DNA of 64,000 nucleotides from Planomonospora sp. ID82291 (GCF_015711645.1 NZ_JABTEX010000001.1:1550001-1614000), one strand, 5' to 3'. Counted from the first letter of the stretch, positions 45,691 through 54,647 are shown. Program-made: numbers and translations. The notes: generated from the letters alone by a model not told the origin.

Positions 45691-46335
45691 ATGCCAGATA
45701 CGTGGCCATTAGCCGGGCCCCTCCCGACCGTCACCGGGGTGGCCCAGCCTGTCCGCACCAACGATCCCGCTGTGCGCGAGGACGCCTCCGAGGAGCTGAG
45801 GAGACTCGTCCTCCGCGCCAAGACAGGAGACACGGAGGCGTTCGGCACGCTCTACGACCGCTATCTCGACCTCGTCTACCGCTATATCTATCTCCGGGTC
45901 GGATCCCACCCGCTCGCCGAGGATCTCACGAGCGAGACCTTCCTCCGCGCGCTTCGCCGAATCGCCGACTTCACTTGGCAAGGCCGTGACTTCGGAGCCT
46001 GGCTCGTGACCATCGCCAGAAACCTCGTCACCGATCATTTCAAGTCGGGCCGCTACCGGCTCGAGGTCACCACGGCCGACGTGTTCGAGACCCCGCTCGA
46101 CGGCCCGCACATCCCGGAGAACGCCGTCGTCACCGCGATGGTCAACGACCGGGTGCTCCGCGCCGTCCGCGCGCTCCGGCCCGAACAGCAGGAGTGCGTG
46201 GTCCTGCGGTTCCTGCACGGCATGTCCCTGGCCGAGACCGCCCTCATCATGGGCAAGAAGAGCGGTGCCATCAAAGCCCTGCAGTTCCGTGCGATCCGGG
46301 CGCTCGCCCGGGCGCTCCCCGCGGACCTCGGCTGA
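45691..46335 (+). CDS. bldN: ECF sigma factor, BldN-like
   Basis: A 214-residue extracytoplasmic-function sigma factor. Region 2 spans about 38-105 (DTEAFGTLYDRYLDLVYRYIYLRVG, then AEDLTSETFLRAL). Region 4 spans about 150-205 (LRPEQQECVVLRFLHGMSLAETALIMGKKSGAIKALQFRAI). Streptomyces BldN directs aerial hyphae genes (bldM, chaplins, rodlins) and is held by the membrane anti-sigma RsbN. The downstream gene looks like RsbN, and glutaredoxin and rex lie on the other side as in S. coelicolor. The N-terminal extension (about 35 residues) is shorter than the cleaved pro-region of the Streptomyces protein. Confidence 0.82.
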   Translation: MPDTWPLAGPLPTVTGVAQPVRTNDPAVREDASEELRRLVLRAKTGDTEAFGTLYDRYLDLVYRYIYLRVGSHPLAEDLTSETFLRALRRIADFTWQGRDFGAWLVTIARNLVTDHFKSGRYRLEVTTADVFETPLDGPHIPENAVVTAMVNDRVLRAVRALRPEQQECVVLRFLHGMSLAETALIMGKKSGAIKALQFRAIRALARALPADLG

Positions 46336-46381
46336 GGGCGCCCATGGCTGCGGACCCGGCGACCGCCGTCCCGGGACACCG

Positions 46382-46410
46382 CGTAACTCGCCCCGCCCGG
46401 CCGTCGTTAG
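46382..46410 (+). promoter_or_regulatory. candidate BldN-dependent promoter of rsbN
   Basis: CGTAAC (46382-46387), a 17-base spacer and CGTTAG (46405-46410) closely resemble the BldN promoter pattern known from Streptomyces (CGTAAC, about 16 bases, CGTTGA). It lies 46 bases upstream of the rsbN start codon, in the bldN-rsbN gap. Confidence 0.6.
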
Positions 46411-46455
46411 GCAGATGAGCGATGGGTCATCTTCCGGGGGCGGCAGGGAGCATTC

Positions 46456-47148
46456 ATGGGTAAGTGGCTGCCCCGGATCTCACGCAGGTCCCGGGTGCGC
46501 GCCCGGCACCGCGTGTCGGGGCTCGGCGCCCGGATGCCGGGCGCCGCCCCCCGGCCGGAGTTCAGGGCCGAGCTCCGCGACCGCCTGGTGCGCGCCGCCC
46601 CCGGCCGGGACCCCCTCCCCGAGCCGGTCCCGGTGCGGCGGGCGCGCCGGGCCCGGCGCGCCCGCCGGGTCCGGCTGCTCCCCCAGCTGCTGAGCGGCGC
46701 ACTGGCCGTGGGCATGGTGGCCACCGGCCTGAGCACCTACGGGTCGGTGCCCGGCGACACGTTCTACCCGCTCAAGCGCGCCGCGGAGAACACCCTCCTG
46801 CGGCTGAGCACCGACGACGCCGAGCGGGCCGACCGCGGCCTGCAGTCCGCCTCGACCCGCGCCGACGAGGTCGAGGCCCTGCTCGGCTCCGCCGCCCAGG
46901 GCGGGGAGAACCTGGTCGGGCAGACCCTCCAGGCGATGGAGGACACCACCCGCTCGGCGGTCACCTCCCTGACCCGGGTACGGCGCCGCGACACGGAGGG
47001 CGCCCAGGAGGTCACCGGGCACCTCGAACGCTTCGTCCGCAAGCAGCGCGACCAGATCGAGGGGATGCTCCCCAAGATGGACGAGGAGGACCAGCGCAGG
47101 GCCAGCGGCTACCTGAACTACATCGAAGGCCTGGCGCCGCCCGGGTGA
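46456..47148 (+). CDS. rsbN: RsbN-like membrane anti-sigma factor (DUF5667)
   Basis: A 230-residue protein. The basic N-terminal cytoplasmic part (about 1-75) would bind the sigma factor. A single transmembrane helix (LLPQLLSGALAVGMVATGLSTYG, about 73-95) is followed by an extracytoplasmic DUF5667 domain opening with VPGDTFYPLKRAAENTLL. This layout matches Streptomyces RsbN, the specific inhibitor of BldN. Start at 46456 with GGGAG upstream. Direct short repeats (GTGACCGGCCGG-type) follow its stop codon. Confidence 0.75.
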   Translation: MGKWLPRISRRSRVRARHRVSGLGARMPGAAPRPEFRAELRDRLVRAAPGRDPLPEPVPVRRARRARRARRVRLLPQLLSGALAVGMVATGLSTYGSVPGDTFYPLKRAAENTLLRLSTDDAERADRGLQSASTRADEVEALLGSAAQGGENLVGQTLQAMEDTTRSAVTSLTRVRRRDTEGAQEVTGHLERFVRKQRDQIEGMLPKMDEEDQRRASGYLNYIEGLAPPG

Positions 47149-47258
47149 CCGCCCGGATGACCGGCCGGGTGACCGGCCGGTGAAACGCCGCTGAAACGCC
47201 GCCGTCCGGCTCGGCGTACACCGGCCGCACCGGTGCGCTCCGGTTAAGCTGAGGTGCT

Positions 47259-48125
47259 ATGAAGCGGCTGATACGACGGCGGAGCGCGGCGGAGACGGCC
47301 GGAGAGGTGGCGGCCGCGGCGGCCGTCGCCCTGCCGATGGCCGAGCCGGATCCGACCGCCGCCGCCTTCTTCGACGTCGACAACACCATGATGCGCGGCG
47401 CCTCGATCTACCACTTCGCCCGGGGCCTGGCCTCGCGCGGGCTGTTCACCACCAAGGACCTGGTGAGGTTCGCACTCGGGCAGGCCGTGTTCCGCGTCCG
47501 CGGCGACGAGAACCCCGAGCACATCGCCGAGGCCAGGGAGACCGCGCTGGCGTTCGTGGCGGGCAGCAGGGTGGAGGACATCGTCCGCCTCGGCGAGGAG
47601 ATCTACGACGAGGCGATGGCCGACCGCATCTGGCCCGGCACCCGCGCCCTGGCGCAGAGCCACCTCGACGCCGGTCAGCGCGTCTGGCTGGTGACCGCCA
47701 CCCCGATCGAGCTCGCCCGGGTGATCGCCCAGCGCCTCGGCCTCACCGGCGCCCTCGGCACCGTCTCCGAGACCGTGGACGGCGTCTACACCGGCCGGCT
47801 GGTCGGCGATCTGCTGCACGGCCCCGCCAAGGCGGAGGCCGTACGGGCCCTGGCCCGCAGGGAGGGTCTCGACCTGAGCCGCTGCTTCGCCTACAGCGAC
47901 TCGGCCAACGACCTGCCGCTGCTCTCCCTGGTCGGCCACGCCGTCGCGATCAACCCCGACGCCGAGCTCCGTGACCACGCCCGGGAGAACGAGTGGGACG
48001 TCAAGGACTTCCGCACCGGGCGCAGGGCCACGATGATCGGTCTGCCCATCGCCGCCGGGGCCGGCGCCGTGGCGGGCGGCGTGGCCGCCGCCATCGCACT
48101 GCGCCGCCACTACCGCTCGTCCTGA
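47259..48125 (+). CDS. HAD-IB family hydrolase (SerB-like)
   Basis: A 288-residue phosphatase of HAD subfamily IB. The nucleophile motif is [11 protein letters not shown] (Asp39). Motif II is VTATPIELA, and motif IV is [12 protein letters not shown] hydrophobic glycine-rich C-terminal helix (about 262-281) suggests membrane association. Related proteins dephosphorylate phosphoserine or lysophosphatidate; the substrate here is not known. The neighbourhood with an acyltransferase hints at phospholipid work. Confidence 0.88.
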   Translation: MKRLIRRRSAAETAGEVAAAAAVALPMAEPDPTAAAFFDVDNTMMRGASIYHFARGLASRGLFTTKDLVRFALGQAVFRVRGDENPEHIAEARETALAFVAGSRVEDIVRLGEEIYDEAMADRIWPGTRALAQSHLDAGQRVWLVTATPIELARVIAQRLGLTGALGTVSETVDGVYTGRLVGDLLHGPAKAEAVRALARREGLDLSRCFAYSDSANDLPLLSLVGHAVAINPDAELRDHARENEWDVKDFRTGRRATMIGLPIAAGAGAVAGGVAAAIALRRHYRSS

Positions 48126-48135
48126 CGTCCTCCCG

Positions 48136-48236
48136 CGCTCCCGGCGCCCTCCCGCGATCCTCCCCCGCGCCCTACGCTCCCGGCGCCCTCCCGCGATCCT
48201 CCCCCGCGCCCTACGCTCCCGGCGCCCTCCCGCGGC
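48136..48236. repeat. 39-bp tandem repeat, about 2.6 copies, spanning a gene end
   Basis: Copies start at 48136, 48175 and 48214 (partial). The stop codon of the alpha/beta hydrolase gene lies in the middle of the array, and each full copy beyond it repeats the sequence for its last residues and stop. Confidence 0.9.
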
Positions 48237-49314
48237 CCTCCTCCACGCCCCGCGGCCCGTCCGGCGCGGCCCCCTCCCCGGCCGCTCCCCGCGCCGCCGC
48301 ACGGCCCAGAGCCCGGTCGAACAGGCCCGACAGGGCCGCGTTCACGGCCTCGGGGCGCTCCAGCCCGATCATGTGGCCGGCGCCGGGGACGACCTGGAGC
48401 CGGGCGCCGGGCACGGCCTCGGCGATGCGGTGGCTGTGGACCTTCGGCGTCAGGCGGTCGCGCGCGCCGACCATGACGAGGGTCTCCACCGAGCCGAGCG
48501 CGGCCAGGGCCGTGCTCTTGTCGTGGACGAGGAAGTCGTTGAAGAAGCCGACCATGACCTCGGTCGGCGTGGCGGCGGCCATCTCGGTGACGAACCGCAC
48601 GTGGTCGCGGCGCGCGCCGGGCCCGAAGGCGACATAGCGGGTCACCGGCAGGTTGGTGCGCGTCTTGAGGGCGACGCTGCGGTCGATGAGCTCCGCGCGG
48701 GCGCGCAGACGGTCGAACACGATCGGGGTGACGACGGGGGCGAGCCGGCCGACCGGGCCGGGCAGTCCGAACGTGCTCTCCCGAAGCCGCCCCGACGAGG
48801 TGCTGAGCAGCGCCGCCCCCACCACGCGCGACGCCAGCAGGCCGGGGTGCCGCTCAGCGAAGGCCATGATCGTCATACCGCCCATGGAGTGCCCGACCAG
48901 GACCACCGGCAGCCCCGCGGGGACGGCCTGCTCGATCACCGCGGCCAGGTCGTCGCCGAGCCGGTCGACGGTGCAGGCGTCCGGTGCCCCGGCCGCCGAG
49001 CCGCCGTGCCCCCGCTGGTCGTAGAAGACCAGGGTGGCCCGGCCCCGGAAGGCCTCCCGCTGGAAGTGCCAGCAGTGCCGGTTCATGGTCCAGCCGTGCG
49101 CGAACACCACGGCGAACTCCGGGGATCCGGCCTCCTCGATGTCGACCGCGAGCTGGACGCCGTCGTCGACGGTGACGGTGACCGGCCGTCCCCGGTGCCC
49201 GCCGAGCGCCGCCTGGGAGCGCCCCCGGCTCCGGCGCCGCCCGGCCGCGCCCAGCGCCACCCCCACGGCCAGTCCGGCGAGCGCGGCCCTCGTCGCGGTA
49301 CGGCGTGCGGCCAT
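48211..49314 (-). CDS. alpha/beta hydrolase
   Basis: A 367-residue hydrolase. The N-terminus has a short hydrophobic segment (about 9-25), perhaps a membrane anchor or signal. The nucleophile elbow is VGHSMGG (Ser143). Asp is in GARDRLTP and His in GAGHMIGLE; the oxyanion HGW motif is at 73-75. The C-terminal 40 residues are low-complexity and run into a 39-bp tandem repeat that contains the stop codon. The start at 49314 has GGGAGGGG upstream. Substrate unknown. Confidence 0.88.
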   Translation of the reverse strand: MAARRTATRAALAGLAVGVALGAAGRRRSRGRSQAALGGHRGRPVTVTVDDGVQLAVDIEEAGSPEFAVVFAHGWTMNRHCWHFQREAFRGRATLVFYDQRGHGGSAAGAPDACTVDRLGDDLAAVIEQAVPAGLPVVLVGHSMGGMTIMAFAERHPGLLASRVVGAALLSTSSGRLRESTFGLPGPVGRLAPVVTPIVFDRLRARAELIDRSVALKTRTNLPVTRYVAFGPGARRDHVRFVTEMAAATPTEVMVGFFNDFLVHDKSTALAALGSVETLVMVGARDRLTPKVHSHRIAEAVPGARLQVVPGAGHMIGLERPEAVNAALSGLFDRALGRAAARGAAGEGAAPDGPRGVEEGRGRAPGA

Positions 49315-49616
49315 GGCCCCTCCCAACGTCCAAGGTTCTCTACCGAGCACACGATATCGGTCGAAAGCGCCCGCTGTTAGACGGCTTGCCCAATAAAAAA
49401 ACGCCGCCTCGGCCCTCACCGGCGCACAGGCGGGCAGGCGGGCAGGCGGGCAGGCGGGCACGGTATCCCGTCAGCGCTCAAGGCCCCTGACCGCCGACGA
49501 GGGCGCGGTCCGACCGCAGGACTCATGGTCCGCAGACCCGGAGTGCCCACTCACCAGCGGCTACCGGGTACCGAGGCTGCCACCGTGGCCTGTCCGAGGT
49601 TGACCCGGTTGCTCCA
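49315..49616. other. 302-base gap with an A-tract and 8-bp tandem repeat
   Basis: No gene found. It holds a run of seven A residues near 49394-49400 and four copies of CAGGCGGG (49427-49458). The left end should contain the promoter of the alpha/beta hydrolase gene. The right half (49460-49616) has no recognisable feature; I looked for a tRNA there and found none. Confidence 0.6.
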
Positions 49617-50699
49617 TCAGAGGAACGGCGGGAAGGCGTGGCCCCGCTGCAGGCGCAGCTCGTTCAGCTGCTGCTGGATGACCTCGCGCACGTGGTCGGT
49701 GAGGTTGAAGACCAGCATCGGGTCGTCGGCCTCTGCGGGGTCGCACTCGTCGGTCCGGATGGGCTCTCCGAAACCGATCAGCCACTTGGACGGGAGCGGG
49801 ACCAGCCCCAGCGGGCCGAACCAGGGGAACAGCGGCGTGACCGGCAGGTACGGCAGGCCGAGCGCCCGGGCCAGGAAGCGCAGGTCGCCGATCTTCGGGT
49901 AGATCTCCTCGGCCCCCACGATCGCGCAGGGCACGATGGGGACCCCGGCCCGGATCGCCGAGGCGACGAACCCGCCCCGGCCGAAGCGCTGCAGTCGGTA
50001 GCGCTCGGAGAACGGCTTGCCGACGCCCTTGAACCCCTCGGGGAAGACCCCCACGAGCTCGCCCTTGCGCAGCAGGCGGTCGGCGTCCTCGCGGCAGGCC
50101 AGCGTGTGCCCGGTCTTGCGGGACAGGTGGCCGAGCACCGGGAGCCGGTAGACCAGGTCCGCACCGAGCAGGCGGATCGCCCGCCGGTCGGGGTGGTCGT
50201 CGTGCAGGGCCACCTGGAGCATGAGCGCGTCGACCGGGACCGTACCCGAGTGGTTGGCCACGACGAGCGCGCCCGAGTCGCCCGGGACGTTCTCCACCCC
50301 GACCGTCTCGACGCGGAACCAGTGCCGGTAGAGCGGGCGGATCAGCTCCAGCAGCACCTTGTCGGTCAGCTCGGCGTCGAAGCCGAACTCGTCGACCTCG
50401 TACTGCCCGGTGAGGCGGCGCCGCAGGAACGCCAGCAGCTCGGCCAGGCGCCGGTCCCCGTCATCGCCGTCGTTCCCGCCGTCGCCCCACGGATCGTGGC
50501 GGTCGCCGGCGGCGTACGGCCCACCCGGCTCCCACCGCGGCCCGTGATCGGAGCGGTCCCGAGACGGCCCGTGATCGGAGCGGCCCCGAGACGGCCCGTG
50601 GGCGGAGCGGCCCCGGGAGATGGGGATGACCCGCGCCTCACGCGGTTCACCGTGCCGTCCGCCGTGCGGTTCGCCGGCTCCGCCCGCCGTCTCGCTCAT
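49617..50699 (-). CDS. lysophospholipid acyltransferase family protein
   Basis: A 360-residue glycerolipid acyltransferase (PlsC superfamily). The catalytic HX4D motif is NHSGTVPVD (about residues 150-158), followed by the glycerol-phosphate site FPEGFKGVGK. The N-terminal 80 residues are a charged, repetitive tail (GRSDHGPS-type units encoded by a 27-bp repeat) with no conservation. The ATG overlaps the epimerase stop (ATGA), so the two are coupled. Members of this actinobacterial group are of unknown substrate. Confidence 0.86.
   Translation of the reverse strand: MSETAGGAGEPHGGRHGEPREARVIPISRGRSAHGPSRGRSDHGPSRDRSDHGPRWEPGGPYAAGDRHDPWGDGGNDGDDGDRRLAELLAFLRRRLTGQYEVDEFGFDAELTDKVLLELIRPLYRHWFRVETVGVENVPGDSGALVVANHSGTVPVDALMLQVALHDDHPDRRAIRLLGADLVYRLPVLGHLSRKTGHTLACREDADRLLRKGELVGVFPEGFKGVGKPFSERYRLQRFGRGGFVASAIRAGVPIVPCAIVGAEEIYPKIGDLRFLARALGLPYLPVTPLFPWFGPLGLVPLPSKWLIGFGEPIRTDECDPAEADDPMLVFNLTDHVREVIQQQLNELRLQRGHAFPPFL
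50538..50618. repeat. 27-bp tandem repeat, three copies, in the acyltransferase N-terminus
   Basis: Units 50538-50564, 50565-50591 and 50592-50618, slightly diverged. The period keeps the frame and gives three nine-residue repeats of the GRSDHGPSR type. Confidence 0.85.
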
Positions 50700-51721
50700 C
50701 TCGTCACCATACGGGAGAGCGCGCCCAGCGCGGCGGCGGGGAGCCCTCCGCTCGGACCCCGGGTCCGCAGGAAGTCCTCGAAGGCGGCGCCCGTGGAGAA
50801 CTTGGGCCGCCACCCGAGCGTCGCGGCCAGCCGCGTGCCGTCCACCGCGCGGCCGTGGCACATGAGCCGGAGCTGTTCGGGGGAGAAGTTCACCAGCCCC
50901 GCGCTCCGGGCGAGTTCGCCGAGCAGGCCGAAGGCCGGGGAGGGGACGGGCACCGAGAGCAGCCCGGCCCGCCGCAGGCACTGCGACAGCAGCAGCACGC
51001 CGTCCCCGGCCGCGTTGAACGTGCCCGGGTGGTCCTCCGTCGCCATCCGGCGCAGCACCTCGACCGCGTCGTCCTCGTGGACGAACTGCAGCCGCGGGTC
51101 GAAGCCGAGCACGGTCGGCAGCACCGGCTGGGAGAAGTAACGGGTGAGCGGCGAGTCGACGCCCGGTCCCATGAAGTTGGCGAACCGGACCATCGACACG
51201 GTCACGTCCCGGCGCCGCCTGGCGAAGCCGCGGACGTATCCCTCGACCTCGGCGGCGTCCTTGGCGTACCCGTGGGCGGGGGGCTCGGCCGGCTCGGCGT
51301 CCTCGGTGAAGACGGCCGGATCCCGCGGAGACGAGCCGTACACGGCCGTGGTGGAGCGCACGACGACGCGACGGACCGTCGCGGACCGCTGACAGGCACC
51401 GAGCAGTTGCATGGTGCCGATGACGTTGTGCTCCTTCATGAGCGCACGGCCGCCGCTCCTCGGGGGAGAGCTCACCAGGCCCACGTGGACGACGGTGTCG
51501 ATGTCGGCGGCCGCGATCACCTGGGCGATGTCGGGGCTGCGCAGATCGACGCGGACGAACTCCGTCCGGCCGAGAGGTACGCCGCCATCACGTGAGAGCG
51601 AGGGCGGCGGCACCGTGTCTACTCCGATGACCCGGCCGATGTCCGGGTCAGCCGCGAGAACGCTCGCCACTCGGGCGCCGATGTGGCGCGAGACCCCGGT
51701 GACAAGCACGGTGTGGGTCAT
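50696..51721 (-). CDS. NAD-dependent epimerase/dehydratase family protein
   Basis: A 341-residue extended short-chain dehydrogenase. The dinucleotide motif is TGVSRHIGARV (a variant of GxxGxxG, with His at the fifth place). The catalytic region shows VVRSTTAVYGSSPRD and the YxxxK pair HGYAKDAAE. Substrate unknown. It forms an operon with the acyltransferase downstream and is preceded by the bS22 gene 23 bases upstream on the same strand. Confidence 0.87.
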   Translation of the reverse strand: MTHTVLVTGVSRHIGARVASVLAADPDIGRVIGVDTVPPPSLSRDGGVPLGRTEFVRVDLRSPDIAQVIAAADIDTVVHVGLVSSPPRSGGRALMKEHNVIGTMQLLGACQRSATVRRVVVRSTTAVYGSSPRDPAVFTEDAEPAEPPAHGYAKDAAEVEGYVRGFARRRRDVTVSMVRFANFMGPGVDSPLTRYFSQPVLPTVLGFDPRLQFVHEDDAVEVLRRMATEDHPGTFNAAGDGVLLLSQCLRRAGLLSVPVPSPAFGLLGELARSAGLVNFSPEQLRLMCHGRAVDGTRLAATLGWRPKFSTGAAFEDFLRTRGPSGGLPAAALGALSRMVTR

Positions 51722-51744
51722 CGACGCCTCGCAGGTCCGCGTTG

Positions 51745-51843
51745 CTACTTCTTGTTACGCCGCTGGATACGGGTCTTCTTCAGAAGCTTGCGGTGCTTCT
51801 TCTTCGCCATACGCTTACGGCGCTTCTTGATCACAGAGCCCAC
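51745..51843 (-). CDS. 30S ribosomal protein bS22 (AURKAIP1/COX24 domain)
   Basis: A 32-residue, extremely basic peptide beginning [19 protein letters not shown] and ending IQRRNKK. It is almost identical in pattern to the actinobacterial bS22 peptide seen in mycobacterial ribosomes. It starts at GTG (51843) and stops at TAG (51745). It is too short for routine gene calling, but sequence and context (epimerase downstream, HTH gene upstream) make it a firm call. Confidence 0.9.
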   Translation of the reverse strand: MGSVIKKRRKRMAKKKHRKLLKKTRIQRRNKK

Positions 51844-52130
51844 GGGACCCCCAGGTAGCTGGTAGCCGAATTGCAAACCGGCGTGCGGGCGCACACCGGG
51901 TCAACAGACTACCGGCGATCCGCGGTGGATCGCCCGCAGGCCCGGGGTCCCGGGCATCGGAACCCACGGCGCAGCCCTCGCGCCGCTACGTCACGGGCAC
52001 GATCGCGGGCTCCGGGGACCGGAGGACCGCGGAGCCGACCGGCCCCGCGGGACCGTTCCCGCGGCGCCCGGTGAGGCGCGGGCCCGCCCCGCCGCCGGGT
52101 TCACCCGGGGGGCACGGGCCCACGGTCGCT

Positions 52131-52334
52131 TCAACCCGCCTCGATGTACGCGTCCCGGAGATAGTCGTGCACCGCCTGCTCCGGCACTCTGAAGGACCGG
52201 CCGACCCGGATGGCCGGCAGCTCACCCGAGTGCACGAGCCGGTACACCGTCATCTTGGACACCCTCATGACCGTGGCCACCTCGGCCACCGTCAGGAACT
52301 TCACCTCACTGAGAGGTCTTTCGCCTGCACCCAT
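52131..52334 (-). CDS. excisionase-type HTH DNA-binding protein
   Basis: A 67-residue protein of the MerR/excisionase HTH_17 type. The domain runs from about 12 to 60: FLTVAEVATVMRVSKMTVYRLVHSGELPAIRVGRSFRVPEQAV. The start at 52334 has GAAGAGGCG upstream. Despite the family name, it is a conserved chromosomal gene beside bS22 in many actinobacteria, and no integrase is nearby. Targets unknown. A 287-base gap without recognisable features follows it towards bS22. Confidence 0.88.
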   Translation of the reverse strand: MGAGERPLSEVKFLTVAEVATVMRVSKMTVYRLVHSGELPAIRVGRSFRVPEQAVHDYLRDAYIEAG

Positions 52335-52656
52335 CGGACGCCTCTTCCGCACGTGTTTCCGGGTTATCCCCACTGGTGCCATCGCTCACGCACGTCTACT
52401 GCCGTCAGCGTAAGTCGGGACTCCGAACACGCAAACCCCCTATTTTCCCAACGTTCGGAATCACATGTCGGCAGAACGGAGAAACTCGCTGGCCAACAGC
52501 CGGACCGGCCCTCGGATCCGATCGTGGAACGGGCCAACCGTCTCCCATAAGAGTCGCCCGCCCTCACCGAAAAGTTGGCACGGGACCGGCGAGCCCCGGG
52601 GAATGCAGGCGCGAAAAGCCGGTATAAGGACGGCCGGATCCGGCGTCACCCTCGTC
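52335..52656. other. 322-base gap upstream of the HTH gene, nothing recognised
   Basis: Less GC-rich than its surroundings around 52400-52480, which fits the promoter of the HTH gene and the 3' end of the phosphatase-like gene. Short open frames on both strands (up to about 80 codons) lack ribosome binding sites and recognisable families. Confidence 0.5.
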
Positions 52657-53487
52657 TCAGAGGGCGCTCACGACCCGTGCGACCAGATGCGCGGTCAGCG
52701 GAGCGTAGTGCCTCGGCAGCACGTTGTCATCGAGGGGAACGGTGACCGCGATCTTCCCCTCCGCCTCGCCGACGAAGAGCGCCGGGTCGTTGCTGTCGGC
52801 GAACCCCACCGTCGGGATCCCCGCCTCCCCCGCCGCGCCGGCCCACCCGTGGTCGGCGATCACCAGGTCGGGACGCTCCTCCCCCAGCTCCGCGATCATC
52901 GCCTCCATCGGCGCCGGGTCGTGGGTGTGCACGAAGGCGCCCTTGTCGTCCAGCATCGCGACGTCGTCGAGGTAACGGATCTTGCGCCGGCGCCCGAAGC
53001 GGGGGCCGGTGTAGGACCAGTCCTCGGCCGGGGTCAGCAGCGTCGCCCCGCGCTCCCGCGCCAGCCTGGCCAGCGCCAGGTGGACGGTGAGCAGGCCCGT
53101 GGGGTGGCCGGTGGCCACCAGGATCCGCGCCCCGGCGTTCCGGAGCACCCCGGCGATCACGTCGCCCATCGCCTCGACGGCGTCGATCGTGCGGTCCGGG
53201 TCGATGGTGTCCTGCCCCTCCCGGTGGACCGGATCGGCCACGACCCCGGCGGACTCGGCCATCAGCTCCAGGACGTCCCGGTACGACCAGTCCCCGCCCA
53301 GGGTGAGTCCGAACAGGTGGTGCGGGTCCCGGTTGGCCAGGGACCGGTAGTGGTCGAGGTTGTTCTCCCTGCTGGTCGCCACGTCACCGGCGATCCGGGT
53401 GCGGACGAGGTGCTCGCGCAGGGCCGCCCGCGCCGCGGAGTTCGGGGTCGCGGCGGAGTCCGATGTCGGGGCGGGGTGCAGGGTCAC
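52657..53487 (-). CDS. conserved actinobacterial phosphatase-like protein
   Basis: A 276-residue protein. The annotation name phosphatase is used for this family in actinobacteria, but catalytic motifs are not obvious. Visible conserved pieces are TRENNLDHYRSLANRDPHHLFGL-like, ILVATGHPTGLL, RFGRRRKIRYLDDVAML and VIADHGWAGAAGEAG. Acidic, cytoplasmic, no membrane segments. GTG start overlapping the acuC stop (GTGA), so the pair forms an operon. I would treat the activity as unknown. Confidence 0.7.
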   Translation of the reverse strand: MTLHPAPTSDSAATPNSAARAALREHLVRTRIAGDVATSRENNLDHYRSLANRDPHHLFGLTLGGDWSYRDVLELMAESAGVVADPVHREGQDTIDPDRTIDAVEAMGDVIAGVLRNAGARILVATGHPTGLLTVHLALARLARERGATLLTPAEDWSYTGPRFGRRRKIRYLDDVAMLDDKGAFVHTHDPAPMEAMIAELGEERPDLVIADHGWAGAAGEAGIPTVGFADSNDPALFVGEAEGKIAVTVPLDDNVLPRHYAPLTAHLVARVVSAL

Positions 53488-54647
53488 GGGATCGGGTCCA
53501 GTCCGTGGAAGGGGAACACGGCGTTCCTGGTCGCCAGGATCGCCCGGTCGACCGGGTCTGCCGGGTCATAACCGGCGGCCAGCTCCGTGAATTCCGGCTT
53601 CCTGCCGTCGGTCATCGACAGCGGCGGCGTCTCGCCGGTCCGCTCCCGCACCAGCTGCCGCCAGCCCTGGGGGGTGGCGGTGGCCGGGTCGAGCGGGTGG
53701 CCGGAGACCTCGGCCAGCAGGTGGGTCCACGCCCGGGGCACCACCTGGACCAGTTCGTACCCGCCGCCGCCGGTCACGATCCACCGGCCGCCCGCGGTCT
53801 CGTGGGCCAGCTCGTGCAGCGCCGCGTAGGCGGTCCGCTGGCCGTCCAGGCTGAGCATCAGGTGGGCCAGCGGGTCCAGCGCGTGGCTGTCGCAGCCGTG
53901 CTGGGTGACCAGGACCTCCGGGGCGAACTCCCGCAGCAGCGGCGGGACCACCGCGTGGAAGGCCCGCAGCCAGCCGCCGTCGCCGCAGCCGGCCGGCAGC
54001 GCCACGTTGACCGCGGTGCCCTCGGCCCCGGTCTCGTGCGGGAAGCCCGTGCCCGGGAAGAGGGTCCGGGGACTCTCGTGCAGGCTGACGGTGAGCACCC
54101 GGGGGTCGTCGTGGAACATCGCCTGGACGCCGTCCCCGTGGTGCACGTCCACGTCCACGTAGGCGACCCTGGAGGCGCCCTGGGACAGCAGCCAGCCGAT
54201 GGCCAGCGCCGGGTCGTTGTAGACGCAGAAGCCGCTCGCCGCAGCCGGCATCGCGTGGTGCAGCCCGCCCGCGACGTTCGCCGCGTGCTCGGCCTCGCCC
54301 GTCCACACCGCGCGGGCCGCGGCCAGTGTGGCCCCGGCGATGAGCGCGGAGGCCTCATGGACCCCGGCGAAGGCGGGGTTGTCCTCGGTGCCCAGCCCGG
54401 CGGCGCGGTCGGGCCGCCCGGTCGCCGAGACCCGCCGGACGGCCTCGATGTAGTCGCGCCGGTGGACCAGGGCCAGCTCGTCGTCGGTGGCGGGCGCGCA
54501 GCCGGCCAGCTCGACCGCGTCGAGCACGCCCAGCTCCCGGGCCAGCGCCATGGTCAGCTCGACCCGGACCGGCGCGAGCGGGTGCCCTGGGCCGAAGTCG
54601 TAGGCGGTGAGCGCGTCCTCCCAGACGACCCGCACGGACCGGCTCAT
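53484..54647 (-). CDS. acuC: histone-deacetylase-like protein (AcuC)
   Basis: A 387-residue arginase/deacetylase-fold hydrolase, a zinc enzyme that removes acetyl groups from proteins such as acetyl-CoA synthetase. The motifs HHAMPAAASGFCVYND (tandem His), VDVDVHHGDGVQ (Asp-x-His zinc ligands), QHGCDSHALDPLAH and GGGGY are intact. The start at 54647 has GAGGAGG eight bases upstream. It is the first gene of an operon with the phosphatase-like gene. Confidence 0.93.
   Translation of the reverse strand: MSRSVRVVWEDALTAYDFGPGHPLAPVRVELTMALARELGVLDAVELAGCAPATDDELALVHRRDYIEAVRRVSATGRPDRAAGLGTEDNPAFAGVHEASALIAGATLAAARAVWTGEAEHAANVAGGLHHAMPAAASGFCVYNDPALAIGWLLSQGASRVAYVDVDVHHGDGVQAMFHDDPRVLTVSLHESPRTLFPGTGFPHETGAEGTAVNVALPAGCGDGGWLRAFHAVVPPLLREFAPEVLVTQHGCDSHALDPLAHLMLSLDGQRTAYAALHELAHETAGGRWIVTGGGGYELVQVVPRAWTHLLAEVSGHPLDPATATPQGWRQLVRERTGETPPLSMTDGRKPEFTELAAGYDPADPVDRAILATRNAVFPFHGLDPIP

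Noticed and set aside
49460-49616. A tRNA or small RNA gene in the gap before the acyltransferase
   Set aside because: No T-loop sequence or cloverleaf pairing could be found.
52131-52334. A mobile element marked by an excisionase-type gene
   Set aside because: No integrase, attachment-site duplication or phage genes nearby; the gene is a conserved chromosomal neighbour of bS22.
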